Positions 18,191 to 27,372 are shown, counted from the stretch's first letter. The stretch is 64,000 nucleotides of DNA from Streptomyces venezuelae ATCC 10712 (GCF_008639165.1 NZ_CP029197.1:4654001-4718000); one strand, 5' to 3'. The notes: generated by a model not told the origin, from the letters alone. Program-made: numbers and translations.

Positions 18191-19768
18191 GTGATCGATA
18201 TCAGCGAATCCGTGATGCAGTTCCTTCTGGCGTTGATCGTCGCCGGGCCGCTCGTCGGCGCGGCCGCCGCACTCCTCCCGGCCCCGCCGGGGCTGAAGGG
18301 GACGTCCCCGGACCAGGCCGTGCTCCGCCACGGCGTCGTCGTCACCGGCGTGATCCTGCTCGCCGCGATCGTCCTCGCGGTCGGCTTCGACCACGACCAG
18401 CCCTCGACGATGCAGGCCACGACCGACATCACGTGGATCAAGGCGCTCGACGTGCGCATCCACCTCGGCGTCGACGGCATTTCCCTCCCCCTCCTGGTCC
18501 TGACCGCGCTGCTGACCTTCCTCTGCGCGCTGTACAGCTACTTCAAGATGCCCGCCGGGCCCTCCCCCAAGGGCTTCGTCGCGCTGCTCCTCGTCCTGGA
18601 GTCCGGGACCCTCGCGACCTTCGCCGTCCTCGACCTGGTGCTGTTCTTCCTGGCCTTCGAGATGGTCCTCATCCCGATGTACTTCCTCATCGCCCGCTGG
18701 GGCGGCGAGGGCAAGCAGGCCGCGGCCTGGAAGTTCATCCTCTACACGCTGCTCGGCTCCGTCGTCATGCTGCTCGGCCTGCTCCTCATCGGCGTGAAGG
18801 CGGGCACGTTCGACATGGTGGCACTGGCCACTGACAACGGCCGTGGCCTCACCACGTCCGTGCAGGTCATCGCCGTTCTCGCGATCGGGATCGGGCTCGC
18901 GGTGAAGACCCCGATGTGGCCGCTGCACAGCTGGCTCCCGGACGCCCACACCGCCGCCCCGACGGTCGGCTCGGTCCTCCTCGCCGGCGTGCTCCTGAAG
19001 ATGGGCACGTACGGCTTCGTCCGGATCGTCCTGCCGATCGCCCCCGACGGCATGCGGACCTTCGCGCCCTCCCTCGCCGCCTTCGCCGTCGCCGGGATCA
19101 TCTACGGGTCGCTCGCCTGCCTCGCCCTCGCCCGGCCCGGCAACAAGGGCGACCTCAAGCGCCTCATCGCGTACTCCTCCGTCGGCCACATGGGCTTCGT
19201 GCTCCTCGGCATCGCCACCATGACCCCCACCGGCGTCAACGGCGCCCTCTTCGCCAACGTCGCCCACGGCCTCGTCACCGGCCTGCTCTTCTTCCTGGTC
19301 GGCGCCGTCAAGGACCGGTACGGCACCGCCGACCTCGACACCCTCGCCGGAGCCACCGGCGCCGCCCTCTACGGCCGCGCCCCCCGCCTCGGCGCCCTCC
19401 TCGCCTTCGCCGCCGTCGCCTCCCTCGGCCTGCCCGGCCTGGCCGGCTTCTGGGGCGAGATGCTGGCCCTGTTCGGCGCCTTCGACCCCGCCGAGGGCCT
19501 CAGCCGCCCCGCCTTCCTCACCTTCATGGCGATCGGCGCCTTCGGCACCCTCCTCACCGCGGCCTACCTCCTGCTCGTCGTCCGCCGCGTCTGCATGGGC
19601 GGCCCCCGGCCCGCCGGGGAGACCCCGATCGCCGACGTCCAGGGGTACGAGTTCGCCGCCTGGACCCCGCTCGTCGCCCTCACCGTCCTCGCCGGACTCT
19701 GGCCCGCGGTCCTCCTCGGCCTCACCGACCCGGCCGTCCAGAAGCTCCTCGCCGGAGGCACCCAGTGA
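18191..19768 (+). CDS. nuoM: NADH-quinone oxidoreductase-type subunit M (antiporter-like)
   Basis: 525 aa. Antiporter-like membrane subunit with KTPMWPLHSWLPDAHTAAPT, the FEMVLIPMYFLIARWGG segment (functional Glu) and VGHMGFVLLGI. GTG start 3 bp after nuoL; its stop overlaps nuoN (GTGA). One of three proton-pumping subunits, all retained and apparently intact. Confidence 0.96.
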   Translation: MIDISESVMQFLLALIVAGPLVGAAAALLPAPPGLKGTSPDQAVLRHGVVVTGVILLAAIVLAVGFDHDQPSTMQATTDITWIKALDVRIHLGVDGISLPLLVLTALLTFLCALYSYFKMPAGPSPKGFVALLLVLESGTLATFAVLDLVLFFLAFEMVLIPMYFLIARWGGEGKQAAAWKFILYTLLGSVVMLLGLLLIGVKAGTFDMVALATDNGRGLTTSVQVIAVLAIGIGLAVKTPMWPLHSWLPDAHTAAPTVGSVLLAGVLLKMGTYGFVRIVLPIAPDGMRTFAPSLAAFAVAGIIYGSLACLALARPGNKGDLKRLIAYSSVGHMGFVLLGIATMTPTGVNGALFANVAHGLVTGLLFFLVGAVKDRYGTADLDTLAGATGAALYGRAPRLGALLAFAAVASLGLPGLAGFWGEMLALFGAFDPAEGLSRPAFLTFMAIGAFGTLLTAAYLLLVVRRVCMGGPRPAGETPIADVQGYEFAAWTPLVALTVLAGLWPAVLLGLTDPAVQKLLAGGTQ

Positions 19769-21258
19769 CGTCGTCGCTCGTCCAGTCCGTCGACTGGCTC
19801 ACGATCGCGCCCCCGACCCTGACGGCCGTGGTCGCCCTCGTCGTGCTCGTCGCGGACCTGTTCGTCCCCGAGGAGCGCAAGCGGCTCCTCGGCTGGACCG
19901 CGATCGCCGGCCTCGTCGCCGCCCTCGGCCTCCTCGTCCCGCTGCGCGCCGGCGACCGCTCCACCTTCTGCCTCACCGCCGACACCCAGGTCGCCGCGTG
20001 CAGTTACACGGCCGACCACTTCACCCTCGTCATCCAGCTCCTCGTGCTCGGCGGGGCGCTCCTGACGGCGCTGCTCTCGCTCACCGAGACGCGCGAGAAG
20101 CTCCCCGCGGGCGAGTTCTGGTTCCTGCTGCTCTCCTCGGCGGCCGGGGCGGCGCTGCTGCCCGCCTCGCGTGACCTCGCGACCCTCGTGGTCGCCCTGG
20201 AGGTGGCCTCGCTGCCCGCCTTCGCGCTCGTCGGGCTCAAGCGCGGCGACCGCATGTCCGGGGAGGCCGCGCTCAAGTTCTTCCTGTCCTCGGTGACCGC
20301 GACCGCGGTGACCCTGCTCGGCGTCAGCTTCGTGTACGCGGCGACCGGCACCCTCCACCTCACGGAGCTGGCCCAGCGCCTGGACGACGTGCCCGGCCAG
20401 CTCCAGACCCTCGCCGAGGCGGGCGTGGCCCTCACCCTCGTCGGCTTCGCCTTCAAGACGGCCGCCGTGCCCTTCCACTTCTGGGTGCCGGACACGTACG
20501 TCGGCGCGCCGCTGCCCGTCGCCGCCTACCTGTCGGTGGTCGGCAAGGCCGTCGGCTTCACCGGGCTGATCCTGGTGACGGTCGTCGCCTTCCCGTCGTA
20601 CGCGGACGTGTGGGGGCCTGCGCTCGCCGCCCTGGCGGCGCTGACCATGACCGTCGGCAACGTCGCCGCGCTCCGGCAGCTGTCCACGCGCGCGTGGAGC
20701 GCGGTACGGCTGCTCGCCTGGTCCTCCGTCGCCCAGGCGGGCTATCTGCTGGTGCCGATCGCGGCGGCCGCGTACTCCAGCGACGACCAGATCGGCGCCA
20801 CCGTCGCGTACGCGCTGATGTACGCGGTGGTGAACCTCGGCGCGTTCGCGGTCGTCGCGCTCGTGGCCCGCAGGCACCCGGAGAACCGGATCGCGGACTA
20901 CCGGGGCCTGTACGCGGCGAGCCCGGCCGCCGCCCTCGCGCTCGGGTTCTTCCTCCTGAATCTGGCCGGTTTGCCCCCGGGTATCATCGGCCTCTTCGCC
21001 AAGGTGACCGTCTTCTCGGCGGCCGTCGACGCGGGCCTGGGCTGGCTGGCCGTGATCATGGGCGTGAACGTCGTGATCGCGCTGTACTACTACCTCCGCT
21101 GGACGGCGCTGCTGTTCCGTACGCCGGAGGGGGCGCCCGTCTCCCACCGGGCCCCCGCGCCGATCACCCTGGCGATCGTGCTGACCGCCGCCGCCGGAGT
21201 CGTGCTGTCGGGCTACCCGCAGCTCGCCCTCCGCTTCGCGGCGCAGAGCCTTTTCTGA
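19765..21258 (+). CDS. nuoN: NADH-quinone oxidoreductase-type subunit N (antiporter-like)
   Basis: 497 aa from the GTG at 19765 overlapping the nuoM stop. Seen: FAFKTAAVPFHFWVPDTYVGAPLPVAAYLS, LEVASLPAFALVGL and LLAWSSVAQAGYLLV, all typical of NuoN. Last gene of the nuo operon; a short gap follows before mscL, with no clear terminator, so read-through is possible. Confidence 0.96.
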   Translation: MTSSLVQSVDWLTIAPPTLTAVVALVVLVADLFVPEERKRLLGWTAIAGLVAALGLLVPLRAGDRSTFCLTADTQVAACSYTADHFTLVIQLLVLGGALLTALLSLTETREKLPAGEFWFLLLSSAAGAALLPASRDLATLVVALEVASLPAFALVGLKRGDRMSGEAALKFFLSSVTATAVTLLGVSFVYAATGTLHLTELAQRLDDVPGQLQTLAEAGVALTLVGFAFKTAAVPFHFWVPDTYVGAPLPVAAYLSVVGKAVGFTGLILVTVVAFPSYADVWGPALAALAALTMTVGNVAALRQLSTRAWSAVRLLAWSSVAQAGYLLVPIAAAAYSSDDQIGATVAYALMYAVVNLGAFAVVALVARRHPENRIADYRGLYAASPAAALALGFFLLNLAGLPPGIIGLFAKVTVFSAAVDAGLGWLAVIMGVNVVIALYYYLRWTALLFRTPEGAPVSHRAPAPITLAIVLTAAAGVVLSGYPQLALRFAAQSLF

Positions 21259-21294
21259 CCCCCCCCCACGAGCACAACCGAGGAGCTTCACCCC

Positions 21295-21750
21295 GTGCTG
21301 AACGGATTCAAGGACTTCATACTTCGCGGGAACGTCATCTCGATGGCCATCGGTCTGGCCGTCGGAACGGCGTTCACGGCGGTCGTCACCGGCTTCAGCA
21401 AGGCCTTCATCACCCCGCTCATCGGTCTCGCGACCGGCTCCGTCGGCAACTTCAACGACGCGCAGTTCCACGTCGGCAAGACGGTCTTCCCCTACGGTCT
21501 CGCGATCTCCGCGACCATCGCCTTCGTCATCACCGCCGCCGTCCTCTACTTCCTGATCGTCGCCCCGCTGGCGAAGGTCCAGGAGCGGTTCGCCAAGGAG
21601 GAGGCCGCCGACCCCAAGGCGGAGAAGCGCGACTGCCCCCGCTGCTTCACCGAGATCCCGGCCGTCGCCTCCCGCTGCGCCCACTGCACCAGCGAGGTCG
21701 AGCCCGTCGCGGCCCTCCTGGAGAAGATGGGCGTCCCGGCGCCCCGCTGA
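21295..21750 (+). CDS. mscL: Large-conductance mechanosensitive channel with C-terminal zinc ribbon
   Basis: 151 aa. Residues 1-~100 are MscL: FILRGNVISMAIGLAVGTAF in TM1 with the Gly/Ala packing face, a short periplasmic loop and TM2. It protects against hypo-osmotic shock by opening a large membrane pore. Unusually the cytoplasmic C-terminus carries four cysteines in CPRC (114-117) and CAHC (128-131), a zinc-ribbon spacing absent from E. coli MscL. GTG start with GAGGAG upstream; only 36 bp after nuoN. Confidence 0.9.
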   Translation: MLNGFKDFILRGNVISMAIGLAVGTAFTAVVTGFSKAFITPLIGLATGSVGNFNDAQFHVGKTVFPYGLAISATIAFVITAAVLYFLIVAPLAKVQERFAKEEAADPKAEKRDCPRCFTEIPAVASRCAHCTSEVEPVAALLEKMGVPAPR

Positions 21751-21913
21751 CCCGCTCCGGGCCGTTCACCCGAACGGCCCACAGCGCCCCCCGTGCGGCC
21801 GGGGGAACCCGAACCTCCCGCCTGGCGTTGACCAGTACGGAAGGGTCCACTGGACGAGTGGAAATGACCACGAAGCAAAGGGTTCCCCTGCCGCACCACT
21901 TGGAGGGCGTACC

Positions 21914-22777
21914 GTGCACCGCCGGCACAACGGGCTGAGGACCGCCGTACTCCTCGGAGGGCTCTCGGCCCTCATCATCGTCATCGGCAGCTTCTTCGGG
22001 CGTACGGGGCTGATCGTCGCGCTGCTCGTGGCGCTTGGCACCAACGCGTACGCGTACTGGAACAGCGACAAGCTGGCGCTGCGGGCCATGCGGGCCCGCC
22101 CGGTCAGCGAGTTCGAGGCGCCCGCGCTGTACAAGATGGTGCGGGAGCTCTCCACGCAGGCCCGCCAGCCCATGCCCCGGCTCTACATCTCGCCGACCCA
22201 GGCGCCGAACGCGTTCGCGACCGGCCGCAACCCGCGGAACGCGGCGGTCTGCTGCACCGAGGGCATCCTCGCCATCCTCGACGAGCGCGAGCTGCGCGGG
22301 GTCATCGGCCACGAGCTGAGCCACGTCTACAACCGGGACATCCTGATCTCCTCGGTCGCCGGAGCGCTCGCCTCCGTGATCATGTTCCTGGTCAACTTCG
22401 CCTGGCTGATCCCGGTCGGCCGGTCCAACGACGACGAAGGCCCCGGACTGCTCGGGATGCTCCTGATCATGATCCTGGGACCGGTCGCCGCCTCGGTGAT
22501 CCAGCTGGCCATCTCCCGCTCCCGGGAGTACGAGGCGGACGCCTCCGGAGCTCAGCTCACCGGCGACCCGCTCGCCCTGGCCAGCGCCCTGCGGAAGCTG
22601 GACGCCGGCACCAAGCAGCTGCCGCTGCCCCCCGAGCCCCGGATCGAGACCGCGAGCCACATGATGATCGCGAACCCCTTCGGGCCCGGGAAGGGCTTGT
22701 CCAAGATGTTCTCCACCCATCCGCCGATGGCCGAGCGCATCGCCCGGCTCGAACAGATGGCAGGTCGACGCCCGTGA
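21914..22777 (+). CDS. htpX: HtpX-type membrane zinc metalloprotease
   Basis: 287 aa. Two N-terminal hydrophobic helices, the M48 zinc motif HELSH (133-137), two further helices (~145-210) and the downstream SREYEADASG block with the third ligand Glu. Degrades damaged membrane proteins in other bacteria. The GTG at 21914 follows GGAGGG. Stop overlaps the next gene (GTGA). Confidence 0.93.
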   Translation: MHRRHNGLRTAVLLGGLSALIIVIGSFFGRTGLIVALLVALGTNAYAYWNSDKLALRAMRARPVSEFEAPALYKMVRELSTQARQPMPRLYISPTQAPNAFATGRNPRNAAVCCTEGILAILDERELRGVIGHELSHVYNRDILISSVAGALASVIMFLVNFAWLIPVGRSNDDEGPGLLGMLLIMILGPVAASVIQLAISRSREYEADASGAQLTGDPLALASALRKLDAGTKQLPLPPEPRIETASHMMIANPFGPGKGLSKMFSTHPPMAERIARLEQMAGRRP

Positions 22778-23187
22778 AGACGATCCTCAACGTCATATGG
22801 CTGGTTCTCTGCGGATTCTGGATGTTCCTGGCCTACATGGTCGCGGGCCTCCTCCTCTGCATCACGATCATCGGCATCCCCTTCGGACTCGCCGCCTTCC
22901 GCATCGGGGTCTACGCCCTGTGGCCCTTCGGGCACACCGTCGTGGACCGCCCCGACGCCGGCGCGCCGTCCTGCGTCGGCAACGTCCTGTGGCTGATCCT
23001 GGCCGGCTGGTGGCTGGCGCTCGGCCACATCACCACCGGCATCGCCCTCTGCATCACGATCATCGGCATCCCGCTCGGCATCGCGAACTTCAAGCTGATC
23101 CCGGTGTCGCTGCTGCCGCTCGGAAAGGAGATCGTGCCCACCGACCGGCCGTACGCCGGGTACGGGGCCTACGGCCAGGGACGCTGA
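22774..23187 (+). CDS. YccF-family inner membrane protein
   Basis: 137 aa with an internal duplication typical of the YccF family: two copies of a helix unit ending in LCITIIGIP (about residues 28-36 and 90-98). Four or so membrane helices. Function is not established in any organism. Overlaps htpX by 4 bp (GTGA), so it is probably co-translated with the protease. Confidence 0.88.
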   Translation: MKTILNVIWLVLCGFWMFLAYMVAGLLLCITIIGIPFGLAAFRIGVYALWPFGHTVVDRPDAGAPSCVGNVLWLILAGWWLALGHITTGIALCITIIGIPLGIANFKLIPVSLLPLGKEIVPTDRPYAGYGAYGQGR

Positions 23188-23195
23188 GGACACCC

Positions 23196-24215
23196 GTGCG
23201 GAACCCGAGGTACGCCCTGGTCTCCGGCCTGTACGCGGTCGCGCTCTGCAAGGACGTCGACGGCCTGTACGGGGACCCCGTCCCACCGCCCCGCGCCGTC
23301 CACGAGCTGCGCGGCTGCGAAGCGCGCGGGGACCTGGCCCGGGCCGTCACCCAGGCCGTCGTCGAGGGCTCGGCGCCGTTCGGCACGCTCCACGTCCAGA
23401 CCCACGACGGCCTCGCCTGGCTCTTCGACGAGGTCCGCGTCCTCGGCGCGCGCGGCGACGTCGTCACCGTCGAGTCCTCGGGCGGCCCCCGCCGGGCCCA
23501 CGGCACCCACGGCGCCTTCGCCTGCGGCAACCTGATCCGCGTCTCGCCCCCGGCACCGCCCGAGCGCACCCACACCGAGGTCACCTTCCGCGGCTGCTCC
23601 CCGCGCGGCGAACTCCGCGAGGCCCTGGCGGGCGGCGCGGAGGAGTTCGACGCCGTCCGCTACCAGGTGCTCACCTGGACCGGCAGCGTGCACCACGAGG
23701 GCGACGCGGGCCGCGTCACCGGCTGGGACGGCTCGCGCCTCGGCCACGGGCTGGTCGACCTCGCCGTGTCCTTCCCCCGGCAGGGCCTCATACCGCACCA
23801 GTCCCGGCAGGTCTGGGACCTGTGGCACCGCGACCGGCCCGCCGAGCCCGGCACCTGGCGGCGGTTCACCGGCGCGGCACGCGCCGAGTGGCTGAACCAG
23901 GCCGCCGGCCGGTCGTACGGCGCCCCGGACATCACCCCGGGGACCACGTACCACCTCGACGGGACCGACGTCACCGACGAGGACTCGTTGCTGTGCGCCC
24001 TCGGCGAGACGTTCTACGGCCCCGGCCGCAGCTTCGGCGTCGGGGCGCCCCGCGCGGTCGCCGAGCGGCTGGCCGGCACCACCCTGGTCTGGCACGACGC
24101 CGACGTGGCCCGCCGCTGCCTGGGCGTCCTGCCCTACGCCGACCGCCGCCCGGCGACCTTCCAGGAGTTCGTGGACGCCTTCAGGAGCGCGGGGGTACGG
24201 CTCGTCCTCGACTGA
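23196..24215 (+). CDS. Barstar-domain protein with duplicated N-terminal module
   Basis: 339 aa from a GTG with GAGGA upstream, 8 bp after the yccF homologue. The last ~100 residues look like barstar, the ribonuclease inhibitor fold (YHLDGTDVTDEDSLLCALGE, FYGPGRSFGVG, ...FQEFVDAFRSAGVRL). The first ~220 residues contain two related units, HELRGCEARGDLARAV and EVTFRGCSPRGELREAL, each followed by a sheet-rich segment. No barnase-like ribonuclease gene is adjacent. Its 3' end overlaps the convergent permease gene by 35 bp. Function unproven; an immunity or regulatory role is only inference. Confidence 0.75.
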   Translation: MRNPRYALVSGLYAVALCKDVDGLYGDPVPPPRAVHELRGCEARGDLARAVTQAVVEGSAPFGTLHVQTHDGLAWLFDEVRVLGARGDVVTVESSGGPRRAHGTHGAFACGNLIRVSPPAPPERTHTEVTFRGCSPRGELREALAGGAEEFDAVRYQVLTWTGSVHHEGDAGRVTGWDGSRLGHGLVDLAVSFPRQGLIPHQSRQVWDLWHRDRPAEPGTWRRFTGAARAEWLNQAAGRSYGAPDITPGTTYHLDGTDVTDEDSLLCALGETFYGPGRSFGVGAPRAVAERLAGTTLVWHDADVARRCLGVLPYADRRPATFQEFVDAFRSAGVRLVLD

Positions 24216-25419
24216 CCGCCCAGGCCACCACGCCGGCCGCGACGACCCCCGACCCGGCGAGGACCGACCCGAGCGGCAGCGCGAACGCCAGCGCGGCGCA
24301 CCCGGTGAAACCGAGAACGGCGAGCGGCCTGCGGGCGGGCCCCAGGGTCCAGGCGGAGGCGTTGGCGATGGCGTAGTAGACGAGCACCCCGAAGGACGAG
24401 AAGCCGATCGCGCCCCGCACGTCCGCGGTCGCCGCGACCGCGGCCACCACCGCGCCGACCGCGAGCTCCGCCCGGTGCGGCACCTGGAAGCGGTGGTGCA
24501 CGACCGCGAGCGCCGTCGGCAGATAGGCGTCCCTGGCCATCGCCAGGGTCGTACGGGACACCCCGAGGATCAGAGAGAGCAGCGAGCCGAGGGCGGCGAC
24601 GGCCGCGCCGACCGCGACCACCGGCACCAGCCAGCCGGCGCCCGCCGCGCGGGCCGCGTCCGTCAGCGGAGCGGCGGAGGCGGCCAGGGCCTCCGGGCCG
24701 AGGACGGTCAGCACGCCGACCGCGACGAGCACGTAGACGACGAGGGTGACGCCGAGCGCGATCGGCACGGCCCGGGGGATCGTCCGCGCCGGATCGCGGA
24801 CCTCCTCGCCGAGCGTGGCGATCCTCGCGTACCCCGCGAATGCGAAGAAGAGCAAACCCGCGGCCTGGAGCACCCCACCCGCCGTGAGCTCCCCGCCGAA
24901 CGTGACGGGGTTCGCGCCGCCGGCCCCCAGGAGCACCACGACGGCGGCGGCGAGCACCGCGAGGACCAGCGCCACGATCACCCGGGTGAGCAGCGCGGAC
25001 TTCTGAACTCCCCGGTAGTTGACGGCCGTCAGGGCCACCACGGCGGCCACCGCCACCGCGTGCGGGTGCCCCGGCCACACGTACGCGCCGACGGTCAGCG
25101 CCATCGCCGCGCACGAGGCCGTCTTGCCCACCACGAACGCCCAGCCGGCCAGGTACCCCCAGAACGACCCGAGGCATTCGCGACCGTACACATATGTGCC
25201 GCCCGAACGGGGGTATCGGGCCGCGAGCCGCGCCGAGGCCATGGCGTTGCAGTACGCGACGAGGCCGGCGACCCCGAGCGCCACGAGCAGCCCGCCGCCG
25301 GACCCGGCGGCGTCCGCGGCGGGCCCGAGCGCGACGAAGATCCCGGCCCCGACCATGGCGCCGAGCCCGATCACGACCGCGTCGAACACACCGAAGGACC
25401 GGCGCAGCTCAGCGTTCAT
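24181..25419 (-). CDS. APC-superfamily amino acid permease
   Basis: 412 aa from the ATG at 25419 (MNAELRRSFGVFDAV). About twelve hydrophobic helices; the first contains the APC signature GLGAMVGAGIFVALGP, used in substrate backbone recognition, and later EEVRDPARTIPRAVPIAL. Probably imports or exchanges an amino acid or amine; the substrate is not predictable. Its 3' end overlaps the barstar gene tail to tail. alkB begins 10 bp upstream, so the three minus-strand genes here may be one transcript. Confidence 0.9.
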   Translation of the reverse strand: MNAELRRSFGVFDAVVIGLGAMVGAGIFVALGPAADAAGSGGGLLVALGVAGLVAYCNAMASARLAARYPRSGGTYVYGRECLGSFWGYLAGWAFVVGKTASCAAMALTVGAYVWPGHPHAVAVAAVVALTAVNYRGVQKSALLTRVIVALVLAVLAAAVVVLLGAGGANPVTFGGELTAGGVLQAAGLLFFAFAGYARIATLGEEVRDPARTIPRAVPIALGVTLVVYVLVAVGVLTVLGPEALAASAAPLTDAARAAGAGWLVPVVAVGAAVAALGSLLSLILGVSRTTLAMARDAYLPTALAVVHHRFQVPHRAELAVGAVVAAVAATADVRGAIGFSSFGVLVYYAIANASAWTLGPARRPLAVLGFTGCAALAFALPLGSVLAGSGVVAAGVVAWAVSRGRAVPPRS

Positions 25420-25429
25420 GCGCCGCAGC

Positions 25430-26053
25430 CTAGAGCCCCGTCTCCCGCAAGGTGATGTTGAGTCGTCCCGTGAGACCGAGGGCGGGGTCGGCGGTCCCGG
25501 GGAAGACCTTCGGCACCCCGTGGTGGACCCACCGCGATGCCCCGCCGAAGACGAACAGGTCACCGGAGGCCAGCTCGACGTCCTGGTACGGCCGGCCCCG
25601 GTTCTCCTCGTTGCCGAAGCGGAAGACGCACCGGTCCCCGAGGCTCAGCGACACCACCGGCGCACCCGAACGCTCCTCGCGGTCCTGGTGCATGCCCATC
25701 CGCGCCCCCGGCGCGTAGAAGTTCACGAGCGCCGTGTCGGGGGTGAACCCGCCGTGGTCCCCGTACGCCTCGACGAGCGCCTCCCGGCCCAGGGCGACGA
25801 GCCAGTCGGGCAACGGAACGCCGACGGCGTCGAGATACCGGTACGGCACCCACCGCCGGCCCAGACACAGCGACCGCACCGACATGACCCCGCCGCCGGG
25901 CAGCACCGTCTGACGGTACGGCAGCGGGCCCCGCCCCCACTCCCGGCAGGCGTCCACCAGCTCACGCTGACGCGCGGCCGGAAGCCAGCCGGGGACGTGC
26001 ACCGCGCCGGGCGCGATAGTGGCCCGCTCGCGGGGGAAGAGCCCCTCGGTCAC
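25430..26053 (-). CDS. alkB: AlkB-family 2-oxoglutarate/Fe(II) dioxygenase
   Basis: 207 aa, GTG start. Fe(II) ligands H122-x-D124 (MHQD) and the distal His in WVHHG (177/178); 2-oxoglutarate-binding arginines in the GRLNITLR motif (R197, R203); NFYAPGARMG precedes the HxD as in E. coli AlkB. Oxidatively demethylates alkylated bases in DNA or RNA. The start overlaps the stop of the methyltransferase gene upstream (GTGA), forming a two-gene alkylation-repair operon. Confidence 0.94.
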   Translation of the reverse strand: MTEGLFPRERATIAPGAVHVPGWLPAARQRELVDACREWGRGPLPYRQTVLPGGGVMSVRSLCLGRRWVPYRYLDAVGVPLPDWLVALGREALVEAYGDHGGFTPDTALVNFYAPGARMGMHQDREERSGAPVVSLSLGDRCVFRFGNEENRGRPYQDVELASGDLFVFGGASRWVHHGVPKVFPGTADPALGLTGRLNITLRETGL

Positions 26054-26556
26054 ACCGGGGCCCCCTCCAGGCCGAGCAGCCGCTCCTTGCGGTCGAGCCC
26101 GGCGGCGTACCCGCGCAGCGCGCCGTCGGCTCCGACGACCCGGTGACAGGGCCGCACCACGAGCAGCGGGTTGCGTCCGATCGCGGTCCCCACGGCCCGC
26201 ACACCCGCGCCCGGGGAGCCGACCCGCCGGGCGATCTCCCCGTACGAGACGGTCGTGCCGTACGGGATCTCCTCAAGCGCCGTCCAGACGCGCCGCTGGA
26301 ACTCGGTCCCGGCCCCGGCGTCCAGCGGCAGGTCGAACCGGTCCCGCCGCCCGGCGAAGTACTCACCGAGCTGCCCGGCGACCTCGGCGAAGGCCTCGGG
26401 CGCGAGCGTCCAACCGTCCTCGACCTCGACGGCGCCCTTCTGCCCCGGCAGGGACAGCGAGCGCAGCACGGCACGGCCCCCTGCGGCGAGCCGCCCGACC
26501 AGCAGCATCTCGCCCAGGGGGCCGTCGACGTACGCGTACACGGTGGTGTCGTTCAT
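26050..26556 (-). CDS. ogt: Methylated-DNA-[protein]-cysteine S-methyltransferase
   Basis: 168 aa. Acceptor cysteine C137 in the PCHR motif, with the recognition helix RRVGSPGAGVRAVGTA and IPYGTTVSYGEIA typical of Ogt. Removes O6-methyl groups from guanine by suicidal transfer. It lacks the Ada N-terminal regulatory domain, so it is Ogt-like. First gene of the repair pair with alkB. Confidence 0.95.
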   Translation of the reverse strand: MNDTTVYAYVDGPLGEMLLVGRLAAGGRAVLRSLSLPGQKGAVEVEDGWTLAPEAFAEVAGQLGEYFAGRRDRFDLPLDAGAGTEFQRRVWTALEEIPYGTTVSYGEIARRVGSPGAGVRAVGTAIGRNPLLVVRPCHRVVGADGALRGYAAGLDRKERLLGLEGAPV

Positions 26557-26620
26557 GCCTCAAGTGTGCGCGGCCGACCCACCACCGGTCCGGCGGAATT
26601 CGGACACGAGCCTCGACGGG

Positions 26621-27112
26621 TCAGCGGTAGTTCACGAACTGGATCGCGAAGTCGAAGTCCTTGCCCTTGAGCAGCGCCTGCACGGCCTGCAGGTCGTCCC
26701 GGCTCTTCGAGCTGACCCGCAGCTCGTCGCCCTGGACCTGCGCCTTGACGCCCTTGGGGCCCTCGTCGCGGATGGCCTTCGCGACCTTCTTGGCGTTCTC
26801 CTGGGAGATGCCCTCGGTGACCGACGCGAAGAGCTTGTACTCCTTGCCGGACAGCTGCGGCTCACCCTCGACGTCCAGCGACTTCAGCGAGATGCCCCGC
26901 TTGATCAGCTTGGTCTGGAAGATGTCGAGGATCGCCATGACGCGCTCCTCGCCGTTCGCCTGCATGAGGATCTTCTCGCCCGACCACGAGATCGAGGCGT
27001 TGGTTCCCTTGAAGTCGTAGCGCTGCGAGATCTCCTTCACGGCCTGGTTGAGGGCGTTGTCGACCTCCTGCCGCTCGACCTTGGACACGATGTCGAAACT
27101 GGAGTCGGCCAT
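26621..27112 (-). CDS. YajQ-family nucleotide-binding protein
   Basis: 163 aa from the ATG at 27112 (MADSSFDIVSK), the conserved family N-terminus; the longer open frame to 27172 adds unrelated residues. Contains EISQRYDFKGTNASI and a KIKDEGPKGVKAQVQGDELRVS-like second domain. Members of the family bind nucleotides, and c-di-GMP in Xanthomonas; the role in Streptomyces is unknown. Confidence 0.93.
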   Translation of the reverse strand: MADSSFDIVSKVERQEVDNALNQAVKEISQRYDFKGTNASISWSGEKILMQANGEERVMAILDIFQTKLIKRGISLKSLDVEGEPQLSGKEYKLFASVTEGISQENAKKVAKAIRDEGPKGVKAQVQGDELRVSSKSRDDLQAVQALLKGKDFDFAIQFVNYR

Positions 27113-27282
27113 GACTCGTGGCTCCTTGCTCGGATGCTTGGGGTACAGCCCAAAGCCTAGGGGGTGAGCCACGGCCCGAACCGCTGATCAATCCGGTGGC
27201 GAACCACCCCCCGGGATCAGGTATTGTTTACGTCGTTGCCACGGAACACCGCCGAAAAGCGGCTCCACGGCAGCGATCTCAT

Positions 27283-27364
27283 GGCGATGTGCCCGAGTGG
27301 CCAATGGGAGCGGACTGTAAATCCGTCGGCTTAGCCTACCCAGGTTCGAATCCTGGCGTCGCCA
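27283..27364 (+). tRNA. tRNA-Tyr (GTA)
   Basis: Class II tRNA with acceptor GGCGATG/CGTCGCC, anticodon loop CTGTAAA (anticodon GTA), long variable arm and T-loop GGTTCGAATCC. CCA is not encoded. A -10-like TATTGT lies about 55 bp upstream. Confidence 0.96.
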
Positions 27365-27372
27365 CGCGAAAC

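Noticed and set aside
15833..19267. Minus-strand open frame of 1144 codons across nuoK-nuoM
   Set aside because: Pure antisense of the nuo genes; composition (Gly/Glu/Asp/Arg) is the shadow of high-GC codon use, and the plus strand is unambiguously complex I.
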